This document shows, one piece after another, positions 1 to 7,811 of a stretch of DNA of 64,000 nt (its first letter is position 1; each line of letters opens with the position of its first letter). The DNA lies in contig NZ_VIVQ01000001.1 of the NCBI RefSeq assembly GCF_007829035.1, positions 1,922,001-1,986,000 of the forward strand. The letters run 5' to 3'. The notes under the pieces are model-generated. The model was not told where the DNA came from and ran no database searches. It saw only the letters and a program-made list of their open reading frames with translations. The translations under genes were made by a program, and so were the position numbers. The DNA is from Rudaeicoccus suwonensis. Lineage in GTDB: Bacteria > Actinomycetota > Actinomycetes > Actinomycetales > Dermatophilaceae.

Positions 1-1255
1 CAGCCGGATCGCACGCGACGTATGCCGCCCGCCTCGGCCGCAGCTGCAAGGTCGCCTCGATCACCGCGCGCCCGGCTCCGGTCCGCGGCGGGTCGAGCAC
101 GACGAGGTCGACGCGGTCGAGCCTCTGCGTCACGACGTCGATCCATCCGCGCCGGCCGATGTCCGCCCGACGAACCTCCGCCTGCGAGACCTCCGCAAGG
201 TTCAGCGCCGCATCCCGCACCGCACGCGAGTCGCCTTCGAGCCCGAGCACGCGCCCGTCGTCTCCCACCTCCTCCGCGAGGAAGGCCGTGAACACCCCGA
301 CACCGCTGTAGAGATCGAGCACCCGATCGCCCGCCGCGGGCTGCAGACCATCGAGCACCTCAGACACGAAGGTGCCCGCGGCGCCGGGGTGCACCTGCCA
401 GAAGCCACGTGCCGAGACTTCGAAGTCACCTTCACCCAGCTGCGGAACAACCACGGTCTCAACGACATTCGGCACATCACCCACCAGTGGCAGGTCGACG
501 GAAGTCACCGATCCGTCAGAGCTCACCGCGATGTCGAGACCGGTCACACCGGTCTCGACCACCGACGAGAGCACACCCGATGCAGCCACCTCCGGCACCG
601 CGATCAGGCAATCCTCGACCGGCACCACATCGTGCGAACGATGTTTGCGCAACCCCAACCGGCCGCCCGCGGCTGTCGCGAACTCGACCCGCGTGCGCCA
701 TCGCAGACCGTCCGCATCGCCCGGCACGGCCTCGACCTCCCCGGCCCACTCGAGCCCGGCAAGCCATCGCAACTGCTCACGCACCACCATCGTCTTCAGC
801 TCGCGCCCGTATGCCGCAGACGCGTGCTGCCAGTCGCATCCGCCGCAGGCGCCGGGCCCGGCATACGCGCACGGGGCAGGCCGCCGTTGCGGGGACGCCT
901 GCACGATCTGCACGGCATCCGCGCGCAGGAACTTCGAGGTCGTCGTGCCGTCGGTGATCCGGATCCGGACCTGCTCCCCCGGCAGCGCGTGGCGCACGAA
1001 GACGACGCGACCGTCGAGTCGAGCGACGCAGTGACCGCCGTGCGCGACATCGCCGATGAGCACCTCGTGCTCTTGACCTGCCATCGAAAGCCCTTGATCA
1101 GCTTGGGCTTTCGGACGCACCTGGTCGGGGCGACCGCTGCGGGCGGGTGCTCCCCGCCGGCGGCTGTCGCCGCGCCCGCCACCACCGTTACGCCCGCCGC
1201 GGCCACGATCCGACCCGGCACCACCGGCACGGCCGGACCGGGACCCGCCGCTCAC
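1..1255 (-). CDS. TrmA/RlmD-type class I SAM-dependent RNA (uracil-C5) methyltransferase, 3' end cut by window edge
   Basis: This enzyme would methylate C5 of a uracil in 23S rRNA or tRNA using S-adenosylmethionine. The frame is open to the left edge, so the C-terminus is missing. Visible are a TRAM-like start (about residues 58-115), an iron-sulfur cysteine set (C129, C137, C140 in ACGGCDWQH, and C216), the SAM loop DLYSGVGVF near 314-322, the motif LDPPRTGAG, and YVACDPA at the edge, which should carry the catalytic cysteine. I chose GTG at 1255 because it overlaps the stop of the permease gene (GTGA) and the frame is open from there. It adds a 57-residue Gly/Arg-rich leader before the ATG at 1084. 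If that leader is not translated, 1084 is the start. RlmC, RlmD or TrmA specificity cannot be decided. Confidence 0.88.
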   Translation of the reverse strand, partial: MSGGSRSGRAGGAGSDRGRGGRNGGGGRGDSRRRGAPARSGRPDQVRPKAQADQGLSMAGQEHEVLIGDVAHGGHCVARLDGRVVFVRHALPGEQVRIRITDGTTTSKFLRADAVQIVQASPQRRPAPCAYAGPGACGGCDWQHASAAYGRELKTMVVREQLRWLAGLEWAGEVEAVPGDADGLRWRTRVEFATAAGGRLGLRKHRSHDVVPVEDCLIAVPEVAASGVLSSVVETGVTGLDIAVSSDGSVTSVDLPLVGDVPNVVETVVVPQLGEGDFEVSARGFWQVHPGAAGTFVSEVLDGLQPAAGDRVLDLYSGVGVFTAFLAEEVGDDGRVLGLEGDSRAVRDAALNLAEVSQAEVRRADIGRRGWIDVVTQRLDRVDLVVLDPPRTGAGRAVIEATLQLRPRRAAYVACDPA

Positions 1256-3255
1256 TGGCCGCGCCGCACTGAGCCGGCCGCGGGAGCGTCATACCGAAGC
1301 TCATGGCCCTGCGACGACCGCAACTGCCACGGCACACTCGCCACGAGCACCCCCGGCGTGAACAGCAACCGAGACTTGAGCCGCAGCGCCGACTGGTTGT
1401 GCAACAACTGCTCCCACCACTTTCCGACCACGTATTCGGGGATGTAGATCATCACCACGTCGCGGGGGCTGTCGCGCCGCACCGACTTGACGTATTGCAC
1501 CACCGGACGGGTGATTTCGCGGTATGGAGATGCCACCGTCTTCAACGTGATCGGGATCTGGCGGCGCTCCCAGTCCGCCTGCAGGGCCGCGGTCTCCTCC
1601 GGATCGACGTCGACCGTGATGGCCTCGAGCACCGAAGGACGCGTCGCGCGCGCATACGCCAACGCGCGCATCGTCGGCTTGTGCAGCTTCGACACCAGCA
1701 CCACCGCATGCACCCGCGAGGGCAGCAGCTGGTCGTCGCCGTCGTCCTCCAGCGCCAACTCCTCACGCACCCGCGTGTAGTGGCGCCGGATCTGCCCCAT
1801 CACGAAGAAGAGCACGACCATCGCCGCGACGGCGTAACCGGCGCCGTGGGTGAACTTGGTCAGCAGCACCACCACGAGCACGATGCCGGCCATGACCGCA
1901 CCGATCGCGTTGATCACCCGCGAGCGCCGCATCCGTTTGCGCTCCGCGGGGTTCTGTTCGGCGCGCAGCAGCCGGTTCCAGTGCCGGATCATGCCGGTCT
2001 GGCTGGTGGTGAAGGACACGAAGACGCCAACGATGTAGAGCTGGATGAGCCGGGTGGGCTCTGCGTCATACACGACGATGAGCAGGATCGCGACGGCAGC
2101 AAGGATCAGGATGCCGTTGGAGTACGCCAGCCGGTCACCGCGCGTGTGCAACTGCCGCGGGAGCCATCCGTCGCGGGCGAGGATCGAGGCGAGCACCGGG
2201 AATCCGTTGAATGCGGTATTGGCGGCGAGCACCAGGATCACACCGGTGACGATCGCCACGAACAGGATGCCGAGCGGGAACCCATGGAAGACCGCGTGTG
2301 ACAGCTGGCCGATGACGGTGTCCTCGTTGTACCCCTTGACCGGCACACCGTGCAGCAGCAGGTTCCCCGGATGCTCCGGGTCCTGGATGTGCACGCCGGT
2401 CCAGTTCGCCAGCGTGATGATCGACACCAGCATCGCGACCGAGATGCTGCCCATCAGCAGCAGTGTCGAGGCTGCGTTCTTGCTCTTCGGTTTCTTGAAC
2501 GCAGGCACGCCGTTCGAGATCGCCTCGACACCGGTCAGGGCCGCACATCCGCTGGAGAACGCGCGCAGCAGCAGGAACATCACCGCGATCTGCGACAGGC
2601 TGTCCATGTGCGGCTGCGGGGCGAGGGTGTATTTCGCGCTCTCCGCCAGCGGCAGGTCGCCGGCCAGTTTGCGGATGACGCCGACGATCGCCAGCGCGAA
2701 GATGCCGAGCATGAACAGATAGACAGGTATGGCGAAGAACGACCCGGACTCGCGCACACCGCGCAGGTTCATCGCCGTCAGGCCCACGACGAGCAAGACC
2801 GCAACCAGGGCTTCGTGACCATGCAGGAAGGGCATCGCGGATGCGGCGTTCTGCACGCCGGACGACACCGACACCGCCACGGTCAGGGTGTAGTCGACCA
2901 ACAGCGCCGACGCGACGGTGAGACCGGCCTTCGGCCCGAGGTTGGTCGTGGCGACCTCGTAGTCACCGCCGCCGGAGGGATAGGCGTGGACGTTCTGCCG
3001 GTACGACATGACGACGACCGCCATCACGAAGATGACACAGGCGGTGATCATCCATGAGTGTGTGAAGGCGAAGGTGCCGCCCGCTGTGCCCAGCGTCAGG
3101 AATATCTCGTCAGGGGCATAGGCGACCGATGACAGCGCGTCACTGGCGAAGATCGGCAGCGCCAGCTTCTTGGGCAGCAGCGTCTCCCCGAGGCGGTCGC
3201 TGCGCATCGCCCGCCCGACCACGAGGCGCTTGACGGCCCGACCTGTCACTGACAC
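1252..3255 (-). CDS. KimA-like APC-superfamily permease, probable potassium importer
   Basis: A 667-residue membrane protein. About twelve hydrophobic segments fill residues 30-490, followed by a cytosolic tail (about 510-650) that resembles a universal-stress-protein fold. The N-terminal stretch LPIFASDALSSVAYAPDEI is typical of the APC branch that includes the Bacillus potassium importer KimA (YdaO); actinobacterial members are often labelled amino acid permeases. The neighbouring divergent ceoB/ceoC genes encode TrkA-type potassium regulators, which favours potassium. The start is GTG at 3255. AGTGTA at 3264-3269 reads TACACT on this strand, 8 bases before GTG, so the mRNA may be leaderless. 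The stop overlaps the start of the methyltransferase gene. No c-di-AMP riboswitch fits in the 63-bp gap. Confidence 0.85.
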   Translation of the reverse strand: MSVTGRAVKRLVVGRAMRSDRLGETLLPKKLALPIFASDALSSVAYAPDEIFLTLGTAGGTFAFTHSWMITACVIFVMAVVVMSYRQNVHAYPSGGGDYEVATTNLGPKAGLTVASALLVDYTLTVAVSVSSGVQNAASAMPFLHGHEALVAVLLVVGLTAMNLRGVRESGSFFAIPVYLFMLGIFALAIVGVIRKLAGDLPLAESAKYTLAPQPHMDSLSQIAVMFLLLRAFSSGCAALTGVEAISNGVPAFKKPKSKNAASTLLLMGSISVAMLVSIITLANWTGVHIQDPEHPGNLLLHGVPVKGYNEDTVIGQLSHAVFHGFPLGILFVAIVTGVILVLAANTAFNGFPVLASILARDGWLPRQLHTRGDRLAYSNGILILAAVAILLIVVYDAEPTRLIQLYIVGVFVSFTTSQTGMIRHWNRLLRAEQNPAERKRMRRSRVINAIGAVMAGIVLVVVLLTKFTHGAGYAVAAMVVLFFVMGQIRRHYTRVREELALEDDGDDQLLPSRVHAVVLVSKLHKPTMRALAYARATRPSVLEAITVDVDPEETAALQADWERRQIPITLKTVASPYREITRPVVQYVKSVRRDSPRDVVMIYIPEYVVGKWWEQLLHNQSALRLKSRLLFTPGVLVASVPWQLRSSQGHELRYDAPAAGSVRRGQ

Positions 3256-3263
3256 AACGCGAA

Positions 3264-3311
3264 AGTGTAAGGGTCACCGCAGGTTGCGTGGATGGTGCAC
3301 TCAGGTAGCGT
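3264..3311. promoter_or_regulatory. divergent leaderless promoters for kimA-like gene and ceoB
   Basis: For ceoB, TTGCGT (3284-3289) and TAGCGT (3306-3311) are 16 bp apart, and GTG follows 7 bases after the -10. On the other strand TACACT (plus positions 3264-3269) lies 8 bases before the GTG at 3255. Both starts therefore sit at the expected transcription start. Prediction from sequence only. Confidence 0.5.
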
Positions 3312-3318
3312 CTGCCCG

Positions 3319-3984
3319 GTGTACTTCGTGATCATGGGTTGTGGGCGCGTCGGATCCGCGCTCGCGCTGAGCCTGGAGCAGCAGGGCCACGAGGTGGCCG
3401 TCATCGACCAGGACGAAGCGGCCTTCCGCCGGTTAGGCCCGTCCTTCGAAGGTCGTCGCGTCACCGGGCTGGGCTTCGACCGGGACACGTTGATCCAGGC
3501 CGGCATCCGCGACACCTACGCCTTCGCTGCAGTGAGCAGCGGTGACAATTCCAACATCCTGGCTGCGCGCGTAGCGCGGGAGACCTTCGATGTCGAACAC
3601 GTCGTCGCCCGCATCTACGACCCCGGGCGGGCCGAGATCTATCAGCGGCTCGGGATCCCCACCGTCGCAACCGTTCGCTGGACCAGCGACCAGGTGTTGC
3701 GCCGACTGCTGCCGCAGGGCGCCGTACCGACACACACCGATCCCAGCGGCCGGATCATGTTGACCGAGATCCCGCCGCACTCCTCGTGGGTGGGCACGAG
3801 CCTGCGACGCATGGAGGAGGCTGCCGGTGCTCGTGTCGGCTATCTGACGCGGCTCGGCGAGGGCATGCTCCCGGCCGTGGACACGGTCTTTCAGGAAGGT
3901 GACTTGGTGCAATTCCTGGTCGGGACCGACCGACTCACCGCCGTCGAGGCCCTGCTGACGTCGCCTCGCCCGCACGACCTCTGA
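3319..3984 (+). CDS. ceoB: CeoB, TrkA-family potassium uptake regulatory protein
   Basis: This 221-residue cytosolic regulator has an N-terminal RCK/TrkA-N Rossmann domain beginning VYFVIMGCGRVGSALA (glycine-rich dinucleotide loop) and a C-terminal TrkA-C domain. Such proteins bind NAD(H) or related nucleotides and gate potassium transporters. The GTG at 3319 matches the family N-terminus; an ATG at 3292 would add nine unrelated residues, and no Shine-Dalgarno sequence is visible. A -10 element 7 bases upstream suggests a leaderless message. It is followed 51 bp later by ceoC and lies divergent to the KimA-like permease, matching the order around Rv2691/Rv2692 in mycobacteria. Confidence 0.92.
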   Translation: MYFVIMGCGRVGSALALSLEQQGHEVAVIDQDEAAFRRLGPSFEGRRVTGLGFDRDTLIQAGIRDTYAFAAVSSGDNSNILAARVARETFDVEHVVARIYDPGRAEIYQRLGIPTVATVRWTSDQVLRRLLPQGAVPTHTDPSGRIMLTEIPPHSSWVGTSLRRMEEAAGARVGYLTRLGEGMLPAVDTVFQEGDLVQFLVGTDRLTAVEALLTSPRPHDL

Positions 3985-4035
3985 GCGACGCTCCCCCACC
4001 ACGACACCATCCCGCACGACAAGGAGACTGAACCC

Positions 4036-4731
4036 ATGCGCGTTGTCATCGTCGGTGCCGGAAGCGTCGGCCGCTCGATCGCCCGCGAACTCATCCTCGG
4101 CGGTCACCAGATCCTGATGATCGACAAGGATGCCGACGAGTCCCGCTCTCGTTCGGTCCCCGAGGCCTCGTGGCTGCTGGCCGACGCCTGCGAAACGTCG
4201 ACCCTGCACGAGGCCGACCTGGCCAATTGCGACGTCGTGGTGTGCGCGACCGGCGACGACAAGGTCAATCTGGTCGTGTCCCTGCTCGCGAAGACCGAGT
4301 TCGGCATCGGCCGCACCGTCGCCCGGGTCAACAACCCCAAGAACGAGTGGATGTTCGACGAGGCGTGGGGCGTCGACGTCGCCGTCTCGACGCCCCGGCT
4401 GATGACGGCGCTGGTCGAGGAGGCCGTCAGCGTCGGTGACCTGGTGCGACTGTTCCAGTTCCAACAGGGCAAGGCCACGATGGTCGAGATCACCGTCCCC
4501 GACGACAGCCCCAACGTCGGCCGCGCAGTGGGCCAGTTGAGCCTTCCGCCTGAGTGCGTCCTGGTCGGCATCATCCGCGACGAGAAACCGATCGCGCCCA
4601 GCCCCGACGACGCGATCGAGGCACTGGACGAATTGCTGCTGCTGGCGACCCCCGAGGCCGAGGCCTCGCTGGGCGCCGTGCTCACCGGCCGGCCGGCGGA
4701 CCAGATCCGCACGCACGCGCCGAACGACTGA
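4036..4731 (+). CDS. ceoC: CeoC, TrkA-family potassium uptake regulatory protein
   Basis: 231 residues. The N-terminus MRVVIVGAGSVGRSIAREL is a classic TrkA-N nucleotide-binding loop; a TrkA-C domain fills roughly residues 135-220. It is the partner of ceoB 51 bp upstream and probably forms a heteromeric RCK regulator with it. AAGGAG at 4020-4025, about 10 bases before ATG, gives this gene its own ribosome binding site, unlike the leaderless-looking ceoB. Its stop lies 22 bp from that of the convergent OB-fold gene. Confidence 0.93.
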   Translation: MRVVIVGAGSVGRSIARELILGGHQILMIDKDADESRSRSVPEASWLLADACETSTLHEADLANCDVVVCATGDDKVNLVVSLLAKTEFGIGRTVARVNNPKNEWMFDEAWGVDVAVSTPRLMTALVEEAVSVGDLVRLFQFQQGKATMVEITVPDDSPNVGRAVGQLSLPPECVLVGIIRDEKPIAPSPDDAIEALDELLLLATPEAEASLGAVLTGRPADQIRTHAPND

Positions 4732-4737
4732 CGCCGA

Positions 4738-4764
4738 CCGGCCCGTACCGATCTCAGGGGCCGG
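4738..4764. terminator. short GC-rich hairpin between convergent ceoC and OB-fold gene
   Basis: CCGGCCC (4738-4744) pairs with GGGCCGG (4758-4764) around a 13-base loop. It lies across the junction of two converging genes and could end both messages, but it has no T tract and runs into the OB-fold reading frame. Confidence 0.35.
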
Positions 4765-5128
4765 GCTTGATCTCGTATGCCGGATTGAAGATCGTCGGGA
4801 CGCCCTTGCGAAAGGTGACGCGTCCGCGCACCTTCAGATAGACACCTGGCTCGATGCCGCCGATCCGGCGTCGACCCAGCCAGATCAGGTTCATCGTGCG
4901 CGTGCCGTCATCCAGATCGACGACCAGCGCAGGCACCTCACCGGACCGAGGACGCAGGCTGACGCATCGCACGGTGCCGGCACAGCACGTGACACTGCGG
5001 TCGATGGTCTGCCCGATCGGCACACCTCCGTGACGCCGTGCGGCTTGCTCAAGCTCGTCCTGCTCGAGAGCAGTCTCCGAACGGGTGAGCCGCCCGGCCA
5101 CCTGCCCGACGCGAGTGCGCAGCGACAT
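4754..5128 (-). CDS. OB-fold nucleic acid-binding domain protein
   Basis: A 124-residue protein with an N-terminal helical stretch (about 1-40) and an OB-fold core (about 48-118) containing VVDLDDGTRTMNLIWLGRR and a final segment PGVYLKVRGRVTF. This is the small OB-fold protein that accompanies DUF3710 in actinobacteria (Rv2694c-like). The ATG overlaps the TGA of the DUF3710 gene by one base (TGATG), so the two are translationally coupled. Binding to single-stranded nucleic acid is inferred from the fold; the substrate is unknown. Confidence 0.85.
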   Translation of the reverse strand: MSLRTRVGQVAGRLTRSETALEQDELEQAARRHGGVPIGQTIDRSVTCCAGTVRCVSLRPRSGEVPALVVDLDDGTRTMNLIWLGRRRIGGIEPGVYLKVRGRVTFRKGVPTIFNPAYEIKPGP

Positions 5129-5985
5129 CAGCGGACCTCGGTGATCTCCGGTCCGCGCTCGAACGGCTTGAAGTCGTCGGCGGTGTCCGACTTGTCCTGC
5201 AGGTGGTCGGGCGCGGCGTTGGGGTCCACCTCAGGCTGCTGCGCGGCAACCTCGTCGGGGATCCTCAGCGGCAGCAGCTCGCGGGGTGCGCGGGCCTGGC
5301 TGCCGCGGATCACCACGCTGCGACGGATGAAGGCGATCAGCGGCTCGCCGGCGGCGTCGTCGACAGCCGCACGACCCGAGAGCACTGCGCGCAGGAACCA
5401 GCGCGGCCCGTCGACGCCCACGAAGCGAGCCGGGGAGTATGTCGTGCGACCGTCGGCACCCCTCGCCGGCATCCGGGCGTGCAACTCGATGCCGAGCGGA
5501 CCCATCTTCTCCTCGGCGGTACCGCCACCGGCGATGAGATTGTCGGCGATCTCGTCACGGATGCTGTCCCAGATACCGCTGGTCTTGGGCGCCGCGAAAA
5601 CCTGCAGCTGGCAGGCGGATTCGCCTTGGACCGCCGTCATACCGGTGATCTCCGTGCCCGAGTCGTCGACGTCGAGGCGCAACTCCATGGTCGCCTCGGG
5701 GATGATCGCGATCGACCCGAATGCCAGTCGGCTGTCGAGGTCGTCGACCTCAGACTCGTCGAAGGGGCCGTCCGTGCGGTCAAGGTCGAACGGACGCGGC
5801 AGCCGGTCAGGCGCGTCGTCCTCAGCTGCTTCGTCGGCCTCCCCGTCGTCGGATTCTTCGTCCAGCGATGCGTCGGCGTCGACCTCGTCGGTCTCCTCCT
5901 CGACGGATTCGTCCAGTTCGGTCGCGTCGGAGACGACGGCGGAGTCGTCAGCGTCGTCCTTGGCCTTCCGTCGGAAGATCGCCAC
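5128..5985 (-). CDS. DUF3710 domain-containing protein
   Basis: 285 residues. After the start MAIFRRKAK comes a very acidic, probably disordered region (about residues 10-75, rich in Asp, Glu and Ser). A folded DUF3710 region (about 80-265) follows, with the characteristic end of its strand set WFLRAVLSGRAA. Function is unknown. The gene is conserved beside dut and the OB-fold gene in actinobacteria. AAAGGGG about 10 bases before the ATG serves as ribosome binding site. Together with the OB-fold gene it forms a two-gene unit downstream of dut. Confidence 0.88.
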   Translation of the reverse strand: MAIFRRKAKDDADDSAVVSDATELDESVEEETDEVDADASLDEESDDGEADEAAEDDAPDRLPRPFDLDRTDGPFDESEVDDLDSRLAFGSIAIIPEATMELRLDVDDSGTEITGMTAVQGESACQLQVFAAPKTSGIWDSIRDEIADNLIAGGGTAEEKMGPLGIELHARMPARGADGRTTYSPARFVGVDGPRWFLRAVLSGRAAVDDAAGEPLIAFIRRSVVIRGSQARAPRELLPLRIPDEVAAQQPEVDPNAAPDHLQDKSDTADDFKPFERGPEITEVR

Positions 5986-6027
5986 GGCAGTCGTGCCCCT
6001 TTGTGTCGGTGATGTGTGACCAGTGAA

Positions 6028-6477
6028 TTATGCGCCGGCGAAACCGCCGCTGGCCCCATGGCCAGTCTCGCCCCTGACCGAGTCCGGAAGCGAATCGACC
6101 GGGTCCCACTCGATCGTCTCGACCCGTTGGACGACAAGCTGTGCGATGCGATCACCGCGCTCGATCGTGAACGCCTGCTGCGGGTCGTGGTTGATGAGGT
6201 TCACCAGGATCTCGCCGCGGTATCCCGCATCGACCGTGCCCGGCCCGTTGAGCGTCGTGACACCGTGCCGGGTCGCAAGACCTGAGCGAGGATGCACAAA
6301 TGCGGCATACCCCTCGGGCAGGGCGATCGCGATGCCCGTTGCGACCAGCCCCCGCTCCCCCGGCCGCAGCGTCGCGGTTGTCCGTGCATACAGGTCGAGA
6401 CCTGCATCCGCCGGGCGAGCGTATGCCGGCAGCGGCAACTCGGGATCGAGTTGCCGCACCTGCACACGCATCGTCAT
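6028..6477 (-). CDS. dut: dUTP diphosphatase (dUTPase)
   Basis: This trimeric enzyme cleaves dUTP to dUMP and pyrophosphate, keeping uracil out of DNA and supplying dTMP synthesis. The 149-residue length is normal. Motifs are visible in order: PADAGLDLYA (motif 1), HPRSGLATRHG (motif 2), GTVDAGYRGE (motif 3, catalytic Asp), RGDRIAQLV (motif 4) and RGETGHGASGG (flexible glycine-rich motif 5). The ATG at 6477 follows the DUF4193 stop by five bases; a second ATG at 6471 is possible. It is co-transcribed with DUF4193; the DUF3093 gene found between them in mycobacteria is absent here. Confidence 0.95.
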   Translation of the reverse strand: MTMRVQVRQLDPELPLPAYARPADAGLDLYARTTATLRPGERGLVATGIAIALPEGYAAFVHPRSGLATRHGVTTLNGPGTVDAGYRGEILVNLINHDPQQAFTIERGDRIAQLVVQRVETIEWDPVDSLPDSVRGETGHGASGGFAGA

Positions 6478-6482
6478 GTCGG

Positions 6483-6782
6483 TCAGGCCGCGCACTCGCT
6501 GCAGACCGGAAGTCCGGCGACCTCCTTGGCCAACTGGCTGCGGTGGTGCACCAGGAAGCACTTGGAGCAGGTGAACTCGTCCGCCTGACGCGGAATGACC
6601 TGCACCGACAACTCCTCACCGGAGAGGTCGGCGCCGGGGAGTTCGAAGCCTTCGGCCTGCTCGGTCTCGTCGACATCGACACTCGCGGTGTTCTTGTCGA
6701 CGCGGCGGGCCTTCAGTTCTTCGATGGAATCGTTGTCGATGTCATCGTCTGTCTTGCGCGGTGCGTCGTAATCCGTTGCCAT
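6483..6782 (-). CDS. DUF4193 domain-containing zinc-ribbon-like protein
   Basis: A 99-residue protein with an acidic first half (DDDIDNDSIEELKARR) and a C-terminal pair of CxxC knuckles (CSKC and CSEC) that should bind one zinc. The family is actinobacteria-specific and of unknown function. It lies directly upstream of dut in the same direction. The 189-bp gap above it (6783-6971) must hold the promoter for this pair; no strong element was recognised there. Confidence 0.9.
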   Translation of the reverse strand: MATDYDAPRKTDDDIDNDSIEELKARRVDKNTASVDVDETEQAEGFELPGADLSGEELSVQVIPRQADEFTCSKCFLVHHRSQLAKEVAGLPVCSECAA

Positions 6783-6971
6783 TGCTCAGGTTTCCCGTCT
6801 TCATCTGGCGTCCTGCCACGTGGCCCCGGACGCGTCTCTTCAAGCTCTCGCGCGCATCAACGTCGTGACCGGCGATTTTGTGCCCGGTCGGACCGGGATT
6901 GTGCCCTATGTCGCTGCGATGTCAATACAGCGGGTCAGGTCGCGGACACCCCACCGCCGCGAAAGCGCAGG

Positions 6972-7808
6972 TCAGGCGTCGATCAGCGCGGCCAGATCGG
7001 TGACCAGCGGGTCCGGCCCGGCGATCACGAGTTCCTTGCCCGCGGGCGCGCCGTGCCGGCCGCGTACGACCCCACCGGCTTCGGTGACGATCAACTGGCC
7101 GGCGGCCTGGTCCCACGCGTTGAGGCCCGACTCGTAGTACACGTCGAGCCGGCCGGCAGCCACCGAGCACAGATCCAGCGCCGCACTGCCGATCCGGCGT
7201 ATGTCGCGCACCTCGCCGATGATCGCCGCCACGACGGAGATCTGCTCGCGACGCTTCTGCGCGGCATACCCGAACCCGGTGCCCAGCAAGGACAGTGCCA
7301 GGTCACGCTGCCCGCTGACGTTCAGCAGTGTCAGTTCCTCACCGCGGCGCAGGAAGGCACCGCCGCCCTGTCGTGCGTGGAACAGTTCTCCGGTGACCGG
7401 GTTGATGACCGCACCGGCAACCGTGTGCCACGCGCCTGCCACCGAGACATCACCGACGCAGGCGGCCACCGACACGGCATACGCGGGGATGTCATAGAGG
7501 TAGTTGACGGTGCCGTCGATCGGGTCGACCACCCACGTGATGCCTGACGACGATTCTTTGGACCCACCCTCCTCGCCCAGCAGACCGTCCTGCGGACGGA
7601 GTTCCTCCAGCCGGGTGCGCAGCAACTCCTCGCTGCGCTGATCCATGACCGTGACGACATCTGTGCCGGTGGACTTGGTGGCTGCGACATCGACATGCCG
7701 TGGCCGTTCTTCCACGATCAGCCGGCCGGCCTCCGTCGCGAGCTCGCAGGCGATGCGCTCGAGGGTGGACAGGTCGGCAGGCCCGAGCGGCGGTTGGTCG
7801 ATCATCAC
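6972..7808 (-). CDS. inositol monophosphatase family protein (SuhB-like)
   Basis: 278 residues. The metal and phosphate motifs of the family are present: GEEGG (about 79-83), WVVDPIDGTVNY (about 91-102) and NAWDQAAG (about 230-237). It likely dephosphorylates myo-inositol-1-phosphate or a related sugar phosphate, a step toward inositol for mycothiol or phosphatidylinositol; exact substrate unknown. The first codon may be GTG at 7808 or ATG at 7805. It begins three bases after the ferrochelatase stop, so the two are cotranscribed, matching the Rv2701c position in mycobacteria. Confidence 0.92.
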   Translation of the reverse strand: MMIDQPPLGPADLSTLERIACELATEAGRLIVEERPRHVDVAATKSTGTDVVTVMDQRSEELLRTRLEELRPQDGLLGEEGGSKESSSGITWVVDPIDGTVNYLYDIPAYAVSVAACVGDVSVAGAWHTVAGAVINPVTGELFHARQGGGAFLRRGEELTLLNVSGQRDLALSLLGTGFGYAAQKRREQISVVAAIIGEVRDIRRIGSAALDLCSVAAGRLDVYYESGLNAWDQAAGQLIVTEAGGVVRGRHGAPAGKELVIAGPDPLVTDLAALIDA

Positions 7809-7811
7809 GTC

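Noticed and set aside
3433-4716. 427-codon frame antisense to ceoB and ceoC
   Set aside because: The sense strand encodes two well-conserved TrkA proteins; this frame shows no domain.
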